64,000 nucleotides of DNA from Erythrobacter sp. 3-20A1M (GCF_018636735.1 NZ_CP045200.1:2510001-2574000), one strand, 5' to 3'. Shown: positions 36,705 to 45,839, numbered from the stretch's first letter. A program made the numbers and translations. The notes: generated by a model not told the origin, from the letters alone.

Positions 36705-36935
36705 TCAGGCGGGGGAGAGCCGCTTGAGAGCATCGTCGATTCCGATGGTAAGCGATGCGCGGATGAGCTGCTTCAGTTGCGCCGGTTCGATCGTTTCGGC
36801 TCCGCATTCGAGAAGAACCTTGCCCAGTTCGCCGGCTGCTTCATCACGGAGCCTGGCCTCCTGTGCATCGAGTTCTTCGCGCTGCTCCCGCAGTTTCTTG
36901 AGCGCATTACGCGCGCTCGGTTTGGACCTGGCCAT
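36705..36935 (-). CDS. DUF6437-like small protein
   Basis: The 76-residue protein starts MARSKPSARNALKKLREQREELDAQE and continues as a coiled-coil-like helix, ending in SLTIGIDDALKRL. It matches the DUF6437 style of small helical proteins in sphingomonad islands; function unknown. AAAGGA lies before the ATG. It faces ssb across the terminator. Confidence 0.65.
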   Translation of the reverse strand: MARSKPSARNALKKLREQREELDAQEARLRDEAAGELGKVLLECGAETIEPAQLKQLIRASLTIGIDDALKRLSPA

Positions 36936-37121
36936 CAGATTGTCCTTTCGCTGGCCGTTGGTCCCCTCCACGCGCGACAGTGCCAGCATGGGGCCATGTA
37001 GGAAAACGGTTTTTGCCGCGATGCCAGTGCTTTTCACGCTGACGTTGGAGAGGTCTCTCTCGCAGAAAGTCCAAGTGTGATGCGGGCTTTGGGGCCGCGT
37101 CAAGGACGACGGGGCCCCACC

Positions 37122-37149
37122 ATTTTTACCGGGCAAGCCCGGCAAAAAT
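37122..37149. other. Near-perfect inverted repeat in a 326-base gene-free stretch
   Basis: ATTTTTACCGGGC-AA-GCCCGGCAAAAAT pairs over 13 bases with one A-C mismatch. The run of A and T at the ends makes it look like a bidirectional terminator. No gene is seen between 36936 and 37261. Confidence 0.6.
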
Positions 37150-37261
37150 CGTTTCCCCCATCGCCGCTTCGCGGCCGCGCTATGCGCGGTCCCTGACCCG
37201 GCCCGTCACCCACATCCTCGCAGCTCCTGATGCGACGCATCGAACATCAGGAGGAAAGATC

Positions 37262-37498
37262 ATGTACGCTTCACTGAACATCGCGCAGGATTCATTCCAG
37301 GCAGATCAGGCAGCTTTCGTTGCCGCACTCGACAAGGCTCATGCCCGGTCCCTTCACAGCTACTTCACCCAATATGTGCTGACCGATGGTGAGGCAGGTT
37401 ACATCGCGGTCGATGAGGGCGATTACGGCGCACTGCCCAAGGCCATGCTGGACCGGGTCATCGACACTGTGCCCGGAAAGCTGAGCGATGAATTCTGA
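37262..37498 (+). CDS. Small hypothetical protein, 78 residues
   Basis: Preceded by AGGAGGAAAGATC and followed by a strong terminator, so it is a single-gene unit with good translation signals. The protein is acidic (SFQADQAAFVAALDKAHARSLHSYF, then DEGDYGALPKAMLD). No family is recognised. Confidence 0.7.
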   Translation: MYASLNIAQDSFQADQAAFVAALDKAHARSLHSYFTQYVLTDGEAGYIAVDEGDYGALPKAMLDRVIDTVPGKLSDEF

Positions 37499-37508
37499 GG
37501 CTACACAC

Positions 37509-37546
37509 AAGGAGGAAGTCCGTCAGGGCTTCCTCCTTTCTTTTTG
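37509..37546 (+). terminator. Rho-independent terminator of the 78-residue gene
   Basis: AAGGAGGAAG (37509-37518) and CTTCCTCCTT (37529-37538) are exact complements over ten bases, followed by TCTTTTTG. The stem contains a Shine-Dalgarno-like core but no start codon follows. Confidence 0.92.
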
Positions 37547-37600
37547 CTCGGGTCCCGTATTGTCGCTCCCGTAGGTATCGCGCGAGCATTCCCTGCAGCA

Positions 37601-37795
37601 TCAGCCCTCGGCGTCCGACACATCGAATTCCTCCAGCCGATCGGGCATGTCGAGCACCTTCATGGCCGCTGCTGAAATGGCCTCGGCCTTCGTCGGAAAG
37701 GCTTCCGCTGAACTGATCGACACGCCGCTCGAATAGGTCACGGTTGCCTGGAAACCATTGCCTTTGGGCGTCGCGCTCAGTGTTACATCCGCCAT
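37601..37795 (-). CDS. Small hypothetical protein, 64 residues
   Basis: MADVTLSATPKGNGFQATVTY at the start and a charged C-terminus (LEEFDVSDAEG). The ATG at 37795 has AGGAG at the right distance, better than the ATG at 37801. The frame is open far upstream, but the peptide there shows no family pattern. Function unknown. Confidence 0.6.
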   Translation of the reverse strand: MADVTLSATPKGNGFQATVTYSSGVSISSAEAFPTKAEAISAAAMKVLDMPDRLEEFDVSDAEG

Positions 37796-37801
37796 AGCCA
37801 T

Positions 37802-38155
37802 GCTCCTGGTGGGGTGCCCGCGACACCATTCTTCCTGCCGGCGGACTCGATCGATCTTTAACACAATCGGCAATCGAGCGGCATGGTATTCGTCCCTTGG
37901 TCTTGGGACTTCAAAACCGTCGATCCCGTGCAGGTCATGACACTGGGATCTACCCTCTAAGCTGGGGACGGAAGAGCACACCCTACGCGACAAATCGCAG
38001 GCGGTAGTCAGTAAAAAAGATAGTAAAGACAGGGCGTTGATGGATTCCTGCAAAAATGGCTGCTTCTCAATCAGAAATGAATGGTCGCCAATTCGCCAAT
38101 CGAATTTGATTGAAGGCAGCCAGAAAGGGCGCATTCCTGCGCATCTCGCATGTTC
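37802..38155. other. Gene-free region upstream of transfer genes, possible oriT
   Basis: No gene is seen. The stretch is more AT-rich than its surroundings and contains short inverted repeats such as ATTCG-CCA-AT-CGAAT near 38090-38105. Its position just before the ribbon-helix-helix, coupling protein and relaxase genes is where an origin of transfer would be expected. No nic sequence was recognised. Confidence 0.35.
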
Positions 38156-38184
38156 TTGACATGTTCTCGTTTCTGATTTAGACA
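38156..38184 (+). promoter_or_regulatory. Sigma-70-type promoter for the transfer operon
   Basis: Perfect TTGACA (38156-38161), 17 bases, TAGACA (38179-38184). The next start codon (38237) is about 50 bases further on, leaving a short leader with AAGGAG. Confidence 0.7.
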
Positions 38185-38236
38185 ATAACCGCCTTTCGCA
38201 GTGCGTTCCGGGCTCCTGACCACAAGGAGTCCGTGC

Positions 38237-38569
38237 ATGACACGGCCAAAATCTCTCCAGGTACATGTCACCGTCGAGCTCGCTGAGCGGGTTCGTACTG
38301 CAGCAAAGCGGCGCGATATAAGCGTCAGCGAATGGATCCGGTCGCTGCTTTCGCAGGCATGCGAAAACGACGACCTTGCATCCAAGCTCGAAACATCGGT
38401 CGACCGCATCAGCCGTCAATCAGTGTTCACGATGGTCGGCGTCGATGCCCTTCTCGCAGGGCATGCCGATCACGGTCTGCGTGAGCGAGCCCATCAAGCC
38501 TACGCGCGCAAATGCAAGGAACTGGGGCTTACCGCAAACGCCGGCGAGGGAGGTTCCGATGAAGCGTAA
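38237..38569 (+). CDS. Ribbon-helix-helix protein, probable relaxosome accessory
   Basis: The 110-residue basic protein starts MTRPKSLQVHVTVELAERV followed by AAKRRDISVSEWIRSLLSQA, a typical ribbon-helix-helix DNA-binding unit (strand, helix, helix). The rest is helical. As the first gene of the operon with the coupling protein and relaxase, it is likely the oriT-binding accessory protein (TraY/TrwA type) and may repress its own promoter. Its end overlaps the next gene by 11 bases. Confidence 0.7.
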   Translation: MTRPKSLQVHVTVELAERVRTAAKRRDISVSEWIRSLLSQACENDDLASKLETSVDRISRQSVFTMVGVDALLAGHADHGLRERAHQAYARKCKELGLTANAGEGGSDEA

Positions 38570-40943
38570 CCTCGTCAACTTCACGCGCGGAAGTCAGTTG
38601 CTTGGGCACTTCAGCTTCATGTTTGCAGCAGGTCTCAAGGGGCCGCTGATCATCGCCGCCATCGGCATTTCCTGGACTGGCTGGTGGACCATTTCGGCTG
38701 GGCTGAGCGATCACGAAGCCTACCTCGTCTGGATGCGAATTTATGCTGCTATCTACGGCTTCATGGAGTTCGATCCGGCCAAACAGGTCGCACTCGAAAC
38801 GGGGCTTGGAGGAACCGTCCAGCTCCCCATCATCATGCTCGATGCCTATCCGCCGGTGATCAATGCCTGGGATCGTTTGCTCGACTTGCTGGGCGATGCT
38901 TTGGTGCGTTCGGCCTTGCTTCTCGTGCCGGCGTTCGTGCTGTTCTACTGGTTCGCAGCGCGCTTCGGCAGCCGTTCAAAAGAGCGCAAACATGAGCGCG
39001 GGGCCATGCTCGTGACACTACCCGAACTGGTCGATGAGCTGCGCGGGCACAACCAGCGCGAGCGCGCCCGTGAGCTTTCGAGCGCTATGGGTTGGAAATG
39101 GCATCTGTGTTCGCCCAAGGAACTGTCTGCGGCATTTCCCTACCGGCCCTCGCATCTTGCGACGGTTGTTTATCCTTGGCGGCTCGAACAGAGCCACGCC
39201 ATGCTCATCGGGACCACCGGCATGGGCAAGACAGTCGCCATGTCGGACATGATTGCCGAAGCCCGCGCCAAGGGACAGCGCTGCGTCGTCTTCGACCTCA
39301 CCGGCGCTTTCATCGAACACTTCTACCAGGCCGACCGGGACATCATTCTGAACCCGCTCGACGCGCGCTGTCCCCAATGGAGCCTCTTCGACGAATGCCG
39401 CACCGAAGGTGAATTCTGGGCGGCAGCGGAAGCCCTCGTACCCCATGACGGGGGCGGGGAGGCGCAGTTCTGGGTCATCGCGGCGCGTGCCTTGTTCGTC
39501 GAGTTCTGCCTCAAGCTGGTGGCCGAAGGGCGGGGCACCAATGCTGCGCTTGCCCGCGAACTGATGACCGCTGATCTCTCGCGGGTCCACGCCATGATGC
39601 GAGGCACGATCGCCGATCCCCTGACTGCTCCTGAAGCCGCGCGCATGGCGGAATCGATCCGGGCAGTGTTCAATGTGAACGCCAAGGCGCTGAAGCTCCT
39701 GCCCACTTCCGGGCGCCGCTTTTCGGTCCGCGACTGGATCGAGGAGGGCGCCCATGAAGACGAGGGCGCTAGCGCCAAAAGAAGTGGCTCGATGGTCTTC
39801 ATCTCCGCGCGCTACGTCGACATGAGCGTGTGCGCGCAGCTGCTCACGCTGTGGCTCGATACGGCAATGAATACGCTGATGACGATGCCGCGCACCAAGG
39901 ACCTCAAATGCTGGTTCTTCATCGACGAGCTGGGCGCGCTTCACCGGCTACCCGCTCTCGAGAAAGGCCTGCAGACAGCGCGCAATTTCGGCGGCGCAAT
40001 CGTCACCGGCATCCATGCCTACGCCAAGCTCAAGGAGGTCTACGGTGAGAATATGGCGATGACGCTTGCATCGCTTGCCCGGACCAAATTGATCCTTGGT
40101 ACGGCAGACCGCGAAACCGCTACCTGGTGTTCCGACTTCATCGGCCATCGCCAGGTTCGCGACATGGAAGAGGGCTACACCTATGGCTACAACAATGCCC
40201 GCGACGCCGTCAGCCTGACGCCGCGCAAGCATATCGAGCCTTTGCTGCTGCCCGACCAGTTGATGAACCTGCCGCGCCTGTCAGGATTCATCAAATTCCC
40301 CGACGGCTTTCCAGCAGCGCCGGTCCGTCTGAAGCCGATAGACCGGGAAAGAATCGCGCATGTCTTCGTCGGTCGGGCCAAGGATCGAGAACCAATCCGG
40401 CAGGTCGAGGGCAAGAGTGAAGGCGACGAGACGGCTGCCAATCCGCACGCAAGTCAGAGCGAACATCCCTCGTCGAACGATGACGGGGCGGGCAAGCCTG
40501 TCGTCCCAAAGCAAGGTACCCTTCCCCTTGAGCCGGCTGTCGAGGTCGATGCCAAGCAATCACGCCAGCAGGCCGCGAAACGGGTGGAGAAGGACATTCC
40601 CGACGACACCAGGAAGGTGTCAGGTAAGTCCGGTCATCCGCGAAAATCGTCGCCCGACCAGCGCAAGCCAACGCCGCGCAATTCCCGTTCGCTGCTGCCG
40701 ACGAATGCGGCGCTCCGTAAAGGCGATCATCCCGATGAGAAGGATCCATCGAATAGCGTGAAGGCAGGGCGTCGAAGCGACTTGCCGCGGGCCAATCCGC
40801 CCTCGGATAAGCCGCAAGCCGTCGACCGGACAGCCCAGCGCCATCGAGAGGCAGAAGCCCGCAAGCTCATGCTCGAAGACGGCGTTCCCGAGCAGGATCA
40901 GCCATCGCACGAGGGTCCCGATCTCGGCGATTTTGAACTGTGA
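38559..40943 (+). CDS. traD: Conjugative coupling protein, TraD/VirD4 family
   Basis: The 794-residue inner-membrane ATPase links the relaxosome to a secretion channel. Two membrane segments lie at about residues 25-45 and 110-130. The ATPase domain has Walker A GTTGMGKT (about residue 218) and Walker B WFFIDELGAL (about 450). A hydrophilic, Lys/Pro-rich tail of about 170 residues (from about 625) probably contacts partners. The sequence follows the TraD type used by F-like and sphingomonad MobF elements. The ATG with GGGAGG upstream overlaps the ribbon-helix-helix gene. Confidence 0.92.
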   Translation: MKRNLVNFTRGSQLLGHFSFMFAAGLKGPLIIAAIGISWTGWWTISAGLSDHEAYLVWMRIYAAIYGFMEFDPAKQVALETGLGGTVQLPIIMLDAYPPVINAWDRLLDLLGDALVRSALLLVPAFVLFYWFAARFGSRSKERKHERGAMLVTLPELVDELRGHNQRERARELSSAMGWKWHLCSPKELSAAFPYRPSHLATVVYPWRLEQSHAMLIGTTGMGKTVAMSDMIAEARAKGQRCVVFDLTGAFIEHFYQADRDIILNPLDARCPQWSLFDECRTEGEFWAAAEALVPHDGGGEAQFWVIAARALFVEFCLKLVAEGRGTNAALARELMTADLSRVHAMMRGTIADPLTAPEAARMAESIRAVFNVNAKALKLLPTSGRRFSVRDWIEEGAHEDEGASAKRSGSMVFISARYVDMSVCAQLLTLWLDTAMNTLMTMPRTKDLKCWFFIDELGALHRLPALEKGLQTARNFGGAIVTGIHAYAKLKEVYGENMAMTLASLARTKLILGTADRETATWCSDFIGHRQVRDMEEGYTYGYNNARDAVSLTPRKHIEPLLLPDQLMNLPRLSGFIKFPDGFPAAPVRLKPIDRERIAHVFVGRAKDREPIRQVEGKSEGDETAANPHASQSEHPSSNDDGAGKPVVPKQGTLPLEPAVEVDAKQSRQQAAKRVEKDIPDDTRKVSGKSGHPRKSSPDQRKPTPRNSRSLLPTNAALRKGDHPDEKDPSNSVKAGRRSDLPRANPPSDKPQAVDRTAQRHREAEARKLMLEDGVPEQDQPSHEGPDLGDFEL

Positions 40944-40980
40944 CGCACGAGGCAGACGCCGCCTGGCGGAGTGACGCCTG

Positions 40981-43917
40981 ATGCTCTCTGTAGCCAATGT
41001 CCGTACCGCCAGCGGCGCTGCCAACTACTTTGCCGCCGACAATTATTATACCGGCGCCGATGCCGAGAGATCTGGTCAGTGGCTTGGCAAAGGCGCGGAG
41101 ACGCTTGGACTGCGAGGCGTTATCGAAGCCTCGCAGTTCGAGGCCGTGCTCAACGGCATGCTGCCCGATGGAAGCCGTGTCGGGAGCGACAACAGGGCCC
41201 ATCGTGCCGGCACCGATCTCACATTTTCGATGCCCAAGAGCTGGTCAATCCTTGCCCTCGTCGGCGGAGACAGGCGTATCCTCGATGCCTATGGCGCGGC
41301 CGTCCGCGAGACTCTGGCCTGGGCTGAAAAGAATTTCGCCGAAACCCGCATGGACGTCCGAGGCAAGGAACGGGTGGTCGCGACGCGCAATCTCGTGATC
41401 GGGCTTTTCCAGCACGATACGAACCGTAATCAGGAGCCCAACGCGCACTTTCACGCGGTGGTTGCCAATGTAACCCAGGGCCCCGATGGCAAATGGCGAG
41501 CGCTGAGAAATGACAAGATCTGGGAGCACAACACGCTGCTCAACGCCATGACAATGGCGCGCTTCCGCTTGGCGGTAGAAAAGCTCGGATACCAGGTTGG
41601 CGAATACGGCAAGCATGGCAATTTCGAAGCGGTGGGCGTCCCAAAACCCGTTCGTGACGCCTTCAGTTCGCGCCGCACCGAGATTCTCGAGGCATACTCG
41701 ACCATGGAGGCAAAAGGTCCGGCCGCATTGGATGCAGCCACATTGATGACCCGCGCGGATAAGGGACCAGTGGCGGACCGCCAGGCTCTCGTGAATCAAT
41801 GGCGCGAGGCAGCGGCACAGTTGGGCTTTGATCCGAGGCTTGTCATTGCACAGGCCAATGCACGGGCCGCCACCGACATTGGCTCCGTCTCCGAAATTGG
41901 AAATTCGGTCCGATCGATCGGTCAGCGGGCGCGCCTATTGGCTGCGACCTTCGCGGAGCGTCTGGGGCTACGTCAGGGCGACCCGCTTGTGCCTCGCGAC
42001 ATGGAGCGCCGGACGCCTGAACAGATCGCCGCCGTTCATGCGGTTGCATCGGCAATCCGGCATTTGGGCGAGCGGGAGGCGGCGTTCTCGCGGACTGAGA
42101 TATATCGCACAGCACTAGGCTTTGCCTTGCCCACAACTCTTGACGATATCGAACACCGCGTCGACCAATTACTTCGCCAGGGCCACCTGCAAAAAGGCAA
42201 GGGTGCAGATCGCAATCTTGTTACAACCCGCGATGCAATCGGGCTCGAGCAGCGCATCATTGCGGCCGTCGAATGTGGCCGAGGACATGGGACTGCGGTG
42301 GTCGAAGCTGATGTGGCCGGAGGGCGGCTACAGGCGCTCTCTCAGCTCAAATATGGCCTGACCTTGAACCCTGGCCAGGAGGGGGCAGGGCGCCTGCTTC
42401 TCGCTTCGCATAACCGAATTGTCGCTATTCAAGGCGTAGCTGGCGCCGGCAAGAGTACCGTCCTCAAACCCGTTGCCGACATCTTGCGCGAGGAAGGTAG
42501 GTCCGTACTCGGGCTCGCAGTCCAGAACACGCTCGTGCAGATGCTTGAACGTGACACCGGCATTCCCTCGATGACGGTCGCGCGCTTTCTACGCCAACAT
42601 CAGGGCCTTCTGGAAGGAGCAGACCAGGCGAGGCTTGCCGAAGCTCGCGCGTCTCTGCGCGGCACCACGGTGCTGCTCGACGAAGCCTCGATGGTCAGCA
42701 ATGCCGACAAGGAAAAGCTCGTGCGCCTCGCCAACCTGCTCCAGCTAGACCGCTTCGCCAGCATCGGGGACAGGAAGCAATTGGGCGCTGTCGATGCGGG
42801 CAAACCCTTCGACGTCATGCAGCAAGCAGGCGTCGAAACGGCCACCATGAACACCAATCTCCGGGCCCGCGATAAGGCGCTGCGCGATGCTCAATATGCA
42901 GCGCAGGGCGGACATATCGATGAGGCCTTGCGACACCTTGGCCCGCATGTCGTCGCGTCGGGAAATACAGCTGCCGTCGACGCCGCGGCGGCCTGGCTAT
43001 CGCTTTCGCCTGCAGAGCGGGAGGTGACCGCTATCTATGCCTCGGGTCGCAATTTGCGCGGACAGGTGAATGAAGCAGTCCAAATCGGGCTCAAGGCCAA
43101 TGGCGAATTGGGACCGGGTTCCTTGGGTCTCACTGTGCTGTCGCGCGTCAACCTTACGCGTGAGGAAATGCGCTATTCGCGCAGCTATGCGGCCGGCATG
43201 GTGCTCGAAGTCGATCGTCGGCAAAGGGGGCAGGGGCTGCAGAAGGGCCGCTATGACGTGATCGAAACCGATCCGACCCGCGAACGCGTGATGCTGCAGA
43301 ACGAGCGGGGCAAGCGCTTTGAATTCCGGCCGGGCCAGATGCGACCGCAGGGTGAGCAGGATCCGCTGCGCCTGTTTGAGGTTCGCCCACTCGAGATCCA
43401 CGACGGCGACCGCATCCGCTGGACGGCGACGGATCACAAGCGCGGACTGCTCAACGCCGATCAGGCGCGCATCGTGGCGGTTGATGGGAAGGGTGTTATG
43501 GTGAAAACCTCCCTTGGCGCCGAACACCGGCTGGGGCTGCGCGACCCCATGCTCGAGCGTCTTGATCTTGCCTACGCGCTCAATGCGCACATGGCGCAGG
43601 GTCTAACCTCTGACCGCGGGATTGCCGTCATGGACAGCCGCGAACGCAATCTTGCCAACCAGCAGACATTTCTCGTGACGATCACCCGCCTGCGCGATGG
43701 TCTGACCCTGTTTGTCGACAATGCGGGCAAGCTCGAAGCAGCTGTTGAGCGCAATCCGGGAATGAAACGCTCAGCGCTCGAAACGGTCAATCAGCTGCGC
43801 GATGCGGCAGCAACCGGCCAGGCTAAGGGCAAGGCGCCCGATCGTTCGCAAGAACCGGCCCGCGAGCCGCCCGAGCTCGATCGCTCGATCACCAAGCCCT
43901 TCGAAATCGGGATCTGA
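40981..43917 (+). CDS. traI: MobF-family relaxase/helicase (TrwC/TraI-like)
   Basis: The 978-residue protein nicks at oriT and unwinds the strand for transfer. The relaxase domain (residues 1-300) has the tyrosine region NYFAADNYYTGAD and the metal-binding histidines in HDTNRNQEPNAHFHAVVANV (about residue 156; the third HxH is H-F-H). The helicase half has Walker A GVAGAGKST (about 485), Walker B LLDEASMVS (about 565) and later RecD-like motifs (LDLAYALNAHMAQGLT). It is close to TrwC in size (about 970) and much smaller than F TraI (about 1,750). Confidence 0.93.
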   Translation: MLSVANVRTASGAANYFAADNYYTGADAERSGQWLGKGAETLGLRGVIEASQFEAVLNGMLPDGSRVGSDNRAHRAGTDLTFSMPKSWSILALVGGDRRILDAYGAAVRETLAWAEKNFAETRMDVRGKERVVATRNLVIGLFQHDTNRNQEPNAHFHAVVANVTQGPDGKWRALRNDKIWEHNTLLNAMTMARFRLAVEKLGYQVGEYGKHGNFEAVGVPKPVRDAFSSRRTEILEAYSTMEAKGPAALDAATLMTRADKGPVADRQALVNQWREAAAQLGFDPRLVIAQANARAATDIGSVSEIGNSVRSIGQRARLLAATFAERLGLRQGDPLVPRDMERRTPEQIAAVHAVASAIRHLGEREAAFSRTEIYRTALGFALPTTLDDIEHRVDQLLRQGHLQKGKGADRNLVTTRDAIGLEQRIIAAVECGRGHGTAVVEADVAGGRLQALSQLKYGLTLNPGQEGAGRLLLASHNRIVAIQGVAGAGKSTVLKPVADILREEGRSVLGLAVQNTLVQMLERDTGIPSMTVARFLRQHQGLLEGADQARLAEARASLRGTTVLLDEASMVSNADKEKLVRLANLLQLDRFASIGDRKQLGAVDAGKPFDVMQQAGVETATMNTNLRARDKALRDAQYAAQGGHIDEALRHLGPHVVASGNTAAVDAAAAWLSLSPAEREVTAIYASGRNLRGQVNEAVQIGLKANGELGPGSLGLTVLSRVNLTREEMRYSRSYAAGMVLEVDRRQRGQGLQKGRYDVIETDPTRERVMLQNERGKRFEFRPGQMRPQGEQDPLRLFEVRPLEIHDGDRIRWTATDHKRGLLNADQARIVAVDGKGVMVKTSLGAEHRLGLRDPMLERLDLAYALNAHMAQGLTSDRGIAVMDSRERNLANQQTFLVTITRLRDGLTLFVDNAGKLEAAVERNPGMKRSALETVNQLRDAAATGQAKGKAPDRSQEPAREPPELDRSITKPFEIGI

Positions 43918-43980
43918 CGCAGCGTCTATCCGCATAGGTCCATATGGCACCAGTTGACTATTAGTTCTTCTTTTGTTCTC

Positions 43981-44229
43981 ATGGCGAGCATGTCCCGAAT
44001 CGCCGATGAGATCCTGTTTACGCACATCGAGGTCGCGCTTGCGGTTGCGTCCGAAGCAACGCTTGTCGGGCTCGGTGCTGACGACCCGCGAATCCAGCGC
44101 AATGCTCGTGTCGATCTCGCGCGCCACCTGGTCGAACGCATGCAGGGTTTGGAGCTCGAAGGAGAGGGGAATGCCGGCAGGAGCTCTCAGCCCACTCTCT
44201 TTCCGGGCGATCTCTCGCCGATGGGCTGA
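43981..44229 (+). CDS. Hypothetical protein, 82 residues
   Basis: Follows the relaxase by 60 bases. MASMSRIADEILFTHIEVALAV... is helical and acidic; no family recognised. A start 27 bases upstream is possible. Fair coding character but no strong ribosome binding site, so existence is likely rather than sure. Confidence 0.5.
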   Translation: MASMSRIADEILFTHIEVALAVASEATLVGLGADDPRIQRNARVDLARHLVERMQGLELEGEGNAGRSSQPTLFPGDLSPMG

Positions 44230-44262
44230 CCAGCATTGAGATGTGGCTGAGGTAATACTGGC

Positions 44263-44460
44263 TTATTGAAGGCGCGTCGGGCGATCCTTTCCCATCAGCT
44301 CTGCCACGCGTTTGGCGATGGCTTTCCAGGTGGCAATGCCCGCCTCGTCCTGCGCCAGCGCGAGCGCGCCGATCTGCTCGGCGACATGAAGCGGTGCATT
44401 CTCACCGTGGGATTTCAGAACCTGGTTGGCACAGGCCCAGAGTTCCCAATCGCTCAGCAT
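44263..44460 (-). CDS. DUF6961-like small protein
   Basis: 65 residues: MLSDWELWACANQVLKSHGE, then AEQIGALALAQDEAGIATW. This is the DUF6961 pattern, a small helical protein repeatedly seen near DUF5818 and nuclease genes in sphingomonad elements. Function unknown. The ATG overlaps the stop of the DUF5818-like gene (TGATG), so it is the last gene of the minus-strand operon that begins with the nuclease-like gene. Confidence 0.72.
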   Translation of the reverse strand: MLSDWELWACANQVLKSHGENAPLHVAEQIGALALAQDEAGIATWKAIAKRVAELMGKDRPTRLQ

Positions 44461-44768
44461 CAGCCGAGACGTCCAACAAGGCCGAGGAGGAACGCGATCA
44501 AACCGTAGCCCACGACACTGCACGCCAAGAGAAGTTCTACATTGAATTTGGAGCGAGGAGGGCGGGGTTGTCCTGCTGGCCAGATCTGATCGCAGATGAG
44601 CTCGTTGAACCCGGCGCGGCGTCCGCAGACTTCCACTTCGCGTCCTAGCAACCGACGTGCTCCACGCCCGGTGTCGAGCTCCCACACGCCGCCGCCTGAA
44701 TGCAGTTCAAGTCCGAAGGGGCCTTCTACAAGACGGCCTGTCAGATAGAGCTCCGGGCTTAGCGGCAT
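44460..44768 (-). CDS. DUF5818-like protein with C-terminal membrane helix
   Basis: 102 residues. The first 75 (LYLTGRLVEGPFGLELHSGGGVWELD...) form a DUF5818-like beta domain; one hydrophobic helix follows (LLLACSVVGYGLIAFLLGL, about residues 78-97). Compare the shorter, soluble DUF5818-like protein at 16661-16858. The start overlaps the nuclease-like gene by ten bases. Confidence 0.65.
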   Translation of the reverse strand: MPLSPELYLTGRLVEGPFGLELHSGGGVWELDTGRGARRLLGREVEVCGRRAGFNELICDQIWPAGQPRPPRSKFNVELLLACSVVGYGLIAFLLGLVGRLG

Positions 44769-45184
44769 GCAGGCCCTTTCCAGTAGCGATCCCAACGCAG
44801 CACCGTGCGTGTCTGGATCATCGAGCAGGAGAGATCGGCTCCGTTCGGCAGTCGGCACCAGGCAGCCGTCCGGTTGCCGCCGGCCGAACCTTCCGACCGG
44901 CATGTCAATCTCGGTCCACGAACCACGACGTGCCCTGTCGAGCTGGTCCCGCGAGGGCCGCCAAGAAGATCGACGAGAGCGTCACGCGCTTCGATAGCCG
45001 ACGCGTCGGGGCAGGGCTGGTTGGTTCGGCATGTTCCATCCATTTCGCGCGCGGCGATCCCGGCGATGCGGACATGGGGGCCTTCGGCACACCATATGGG
45101 TCCGTCGCCATCCCAGACATGCGTGGGTGTGCAGGTAAAGGTCTGGCCGGCAGCGACGATCGAGGCAGCGAGGAGGGCAAGCAT
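44759..45184 (-). CDS. Secreted thermonuclease-like (SNase) protein
   Basis: The 141-residue protein has a short signal peptide (MLALLAASIVAAGQ) and a SNase-like core: CTPTHVWDGDGPIWC, then PHVRIAGIAAREMDGTC, with the Asp of VWDGD and the Arg of VRIAGI in the places of staphylococcal nuclease calcium and catalytic residues. The catalytic Glu and second Arg region are less clear, so activity is uncertain. Several cysteines suggest a disulfide-bonded periplasmic protein. It lies next to the S24 repressor gene on the same strand. Confidence 0.7.
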   Translation of the reverse strand: MLALLAASIVAAGQTFTCTPTHVWDGDGPIWCAEGPHVRIAGIAAREMDGTCRTNQPCPDASAIEARDALVDLLGGPRGTSSTGHVVVRGPRLTCRSEGSAGGNRTAAWCRLPNGADLSCSMIQTRTVLRWDRYWKGPACR

Positions 45185-45191
45185 TGGCGAG

Positions 45192-45839
45192 CTACCTAGC
45201 GAGCGCGCGGCCGAACCAAAGCACGCGGCCGACAATATTGATCGTCCGCTTCTCCAGTCCGCGCCAACTGGGATAGGCCGGATTGTCGCTAAGCACCGAG
45301 ACCCGCTTGCCTTGCGGCTCGATTGCGACCCGCTTGACGCTGAGCATGTCGTCCATGCGCAGAACATAGATCCCGTCGCGCAGCCGCGACTGCCCATCAT
45401 TGAGATCGACCATTACTTCATCGCCGTCATGCAGCGTTGGCTCCATCGAATCCCCGTGCACGGCGATGATCGAAAGGCTCGTCGCCTTGCTTGCGGTCAG
45501 ACGGCGCAGCCACTTTTCGTCGAACCCGAACTGGGCGCATTTGGATTCCATTTCGGCCAAAGCGCCGTGCCCCGCCGAGGCTTCGACATCGAGAACCGGG
45601 ACATGGACCAGTTCGACGACCGGGCCGGATCGCCGTTCGGGCGCACCGAGGATCTTCTCGTCTACTCCGAAAAAGCGGGCGAGCACAGAGCGGTCCTGCT
45701 CGTCCAGTTGCCGGGGACTGCCGCGGCGGATGTATTGCTGGATGTAGGCCGCGTTGCGTCCAAGAAGGCGGGAGATTGAGGAGTAATTACAGCCTCGTTG
45801 CTGGATCAGATCGTCCAGGGCTTTGCGTGCATCTTCCAT
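45192..45839 (-). CDS. S24-family repressor/peptidase
   Basis: The 215-residue protein has an N-terminal helix-turn-helix (CNYSSISRLLGRNAAYIQQYI) and a C-terminal LexA/CI-type peptidase domain with the catalytic Ser in HGDSMEPTLHDGD and Lys in LSVKRVA. It would repress promoters until RecA-stimulated self-cleavage after DNA damage. Here it is likely the switch controlling transfer or excision of the element. Divergent from a small gene, with palindromes in between that may be its operators. Confidence 0.87.
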   Translation of the reverse strand: MEDARKALDDLIQQRGCNYSSISRLLGRNAAYIQQYIRRGSPRQLDEQDRSVLARFFGVDEKILGAPERRSGPVVELVHVPVLDVEASAGHGALAEMESKCAQFGFDEKWLRRLTASKATSLSIIAVHGDSMEPTLHDGDEVMVDLNDGQSRLRDGIYVLRMDDMLSVKRVAIEPQGKRVSVLSDNPAYPSWRGLEKRTINIVGRVLWFGRALAR

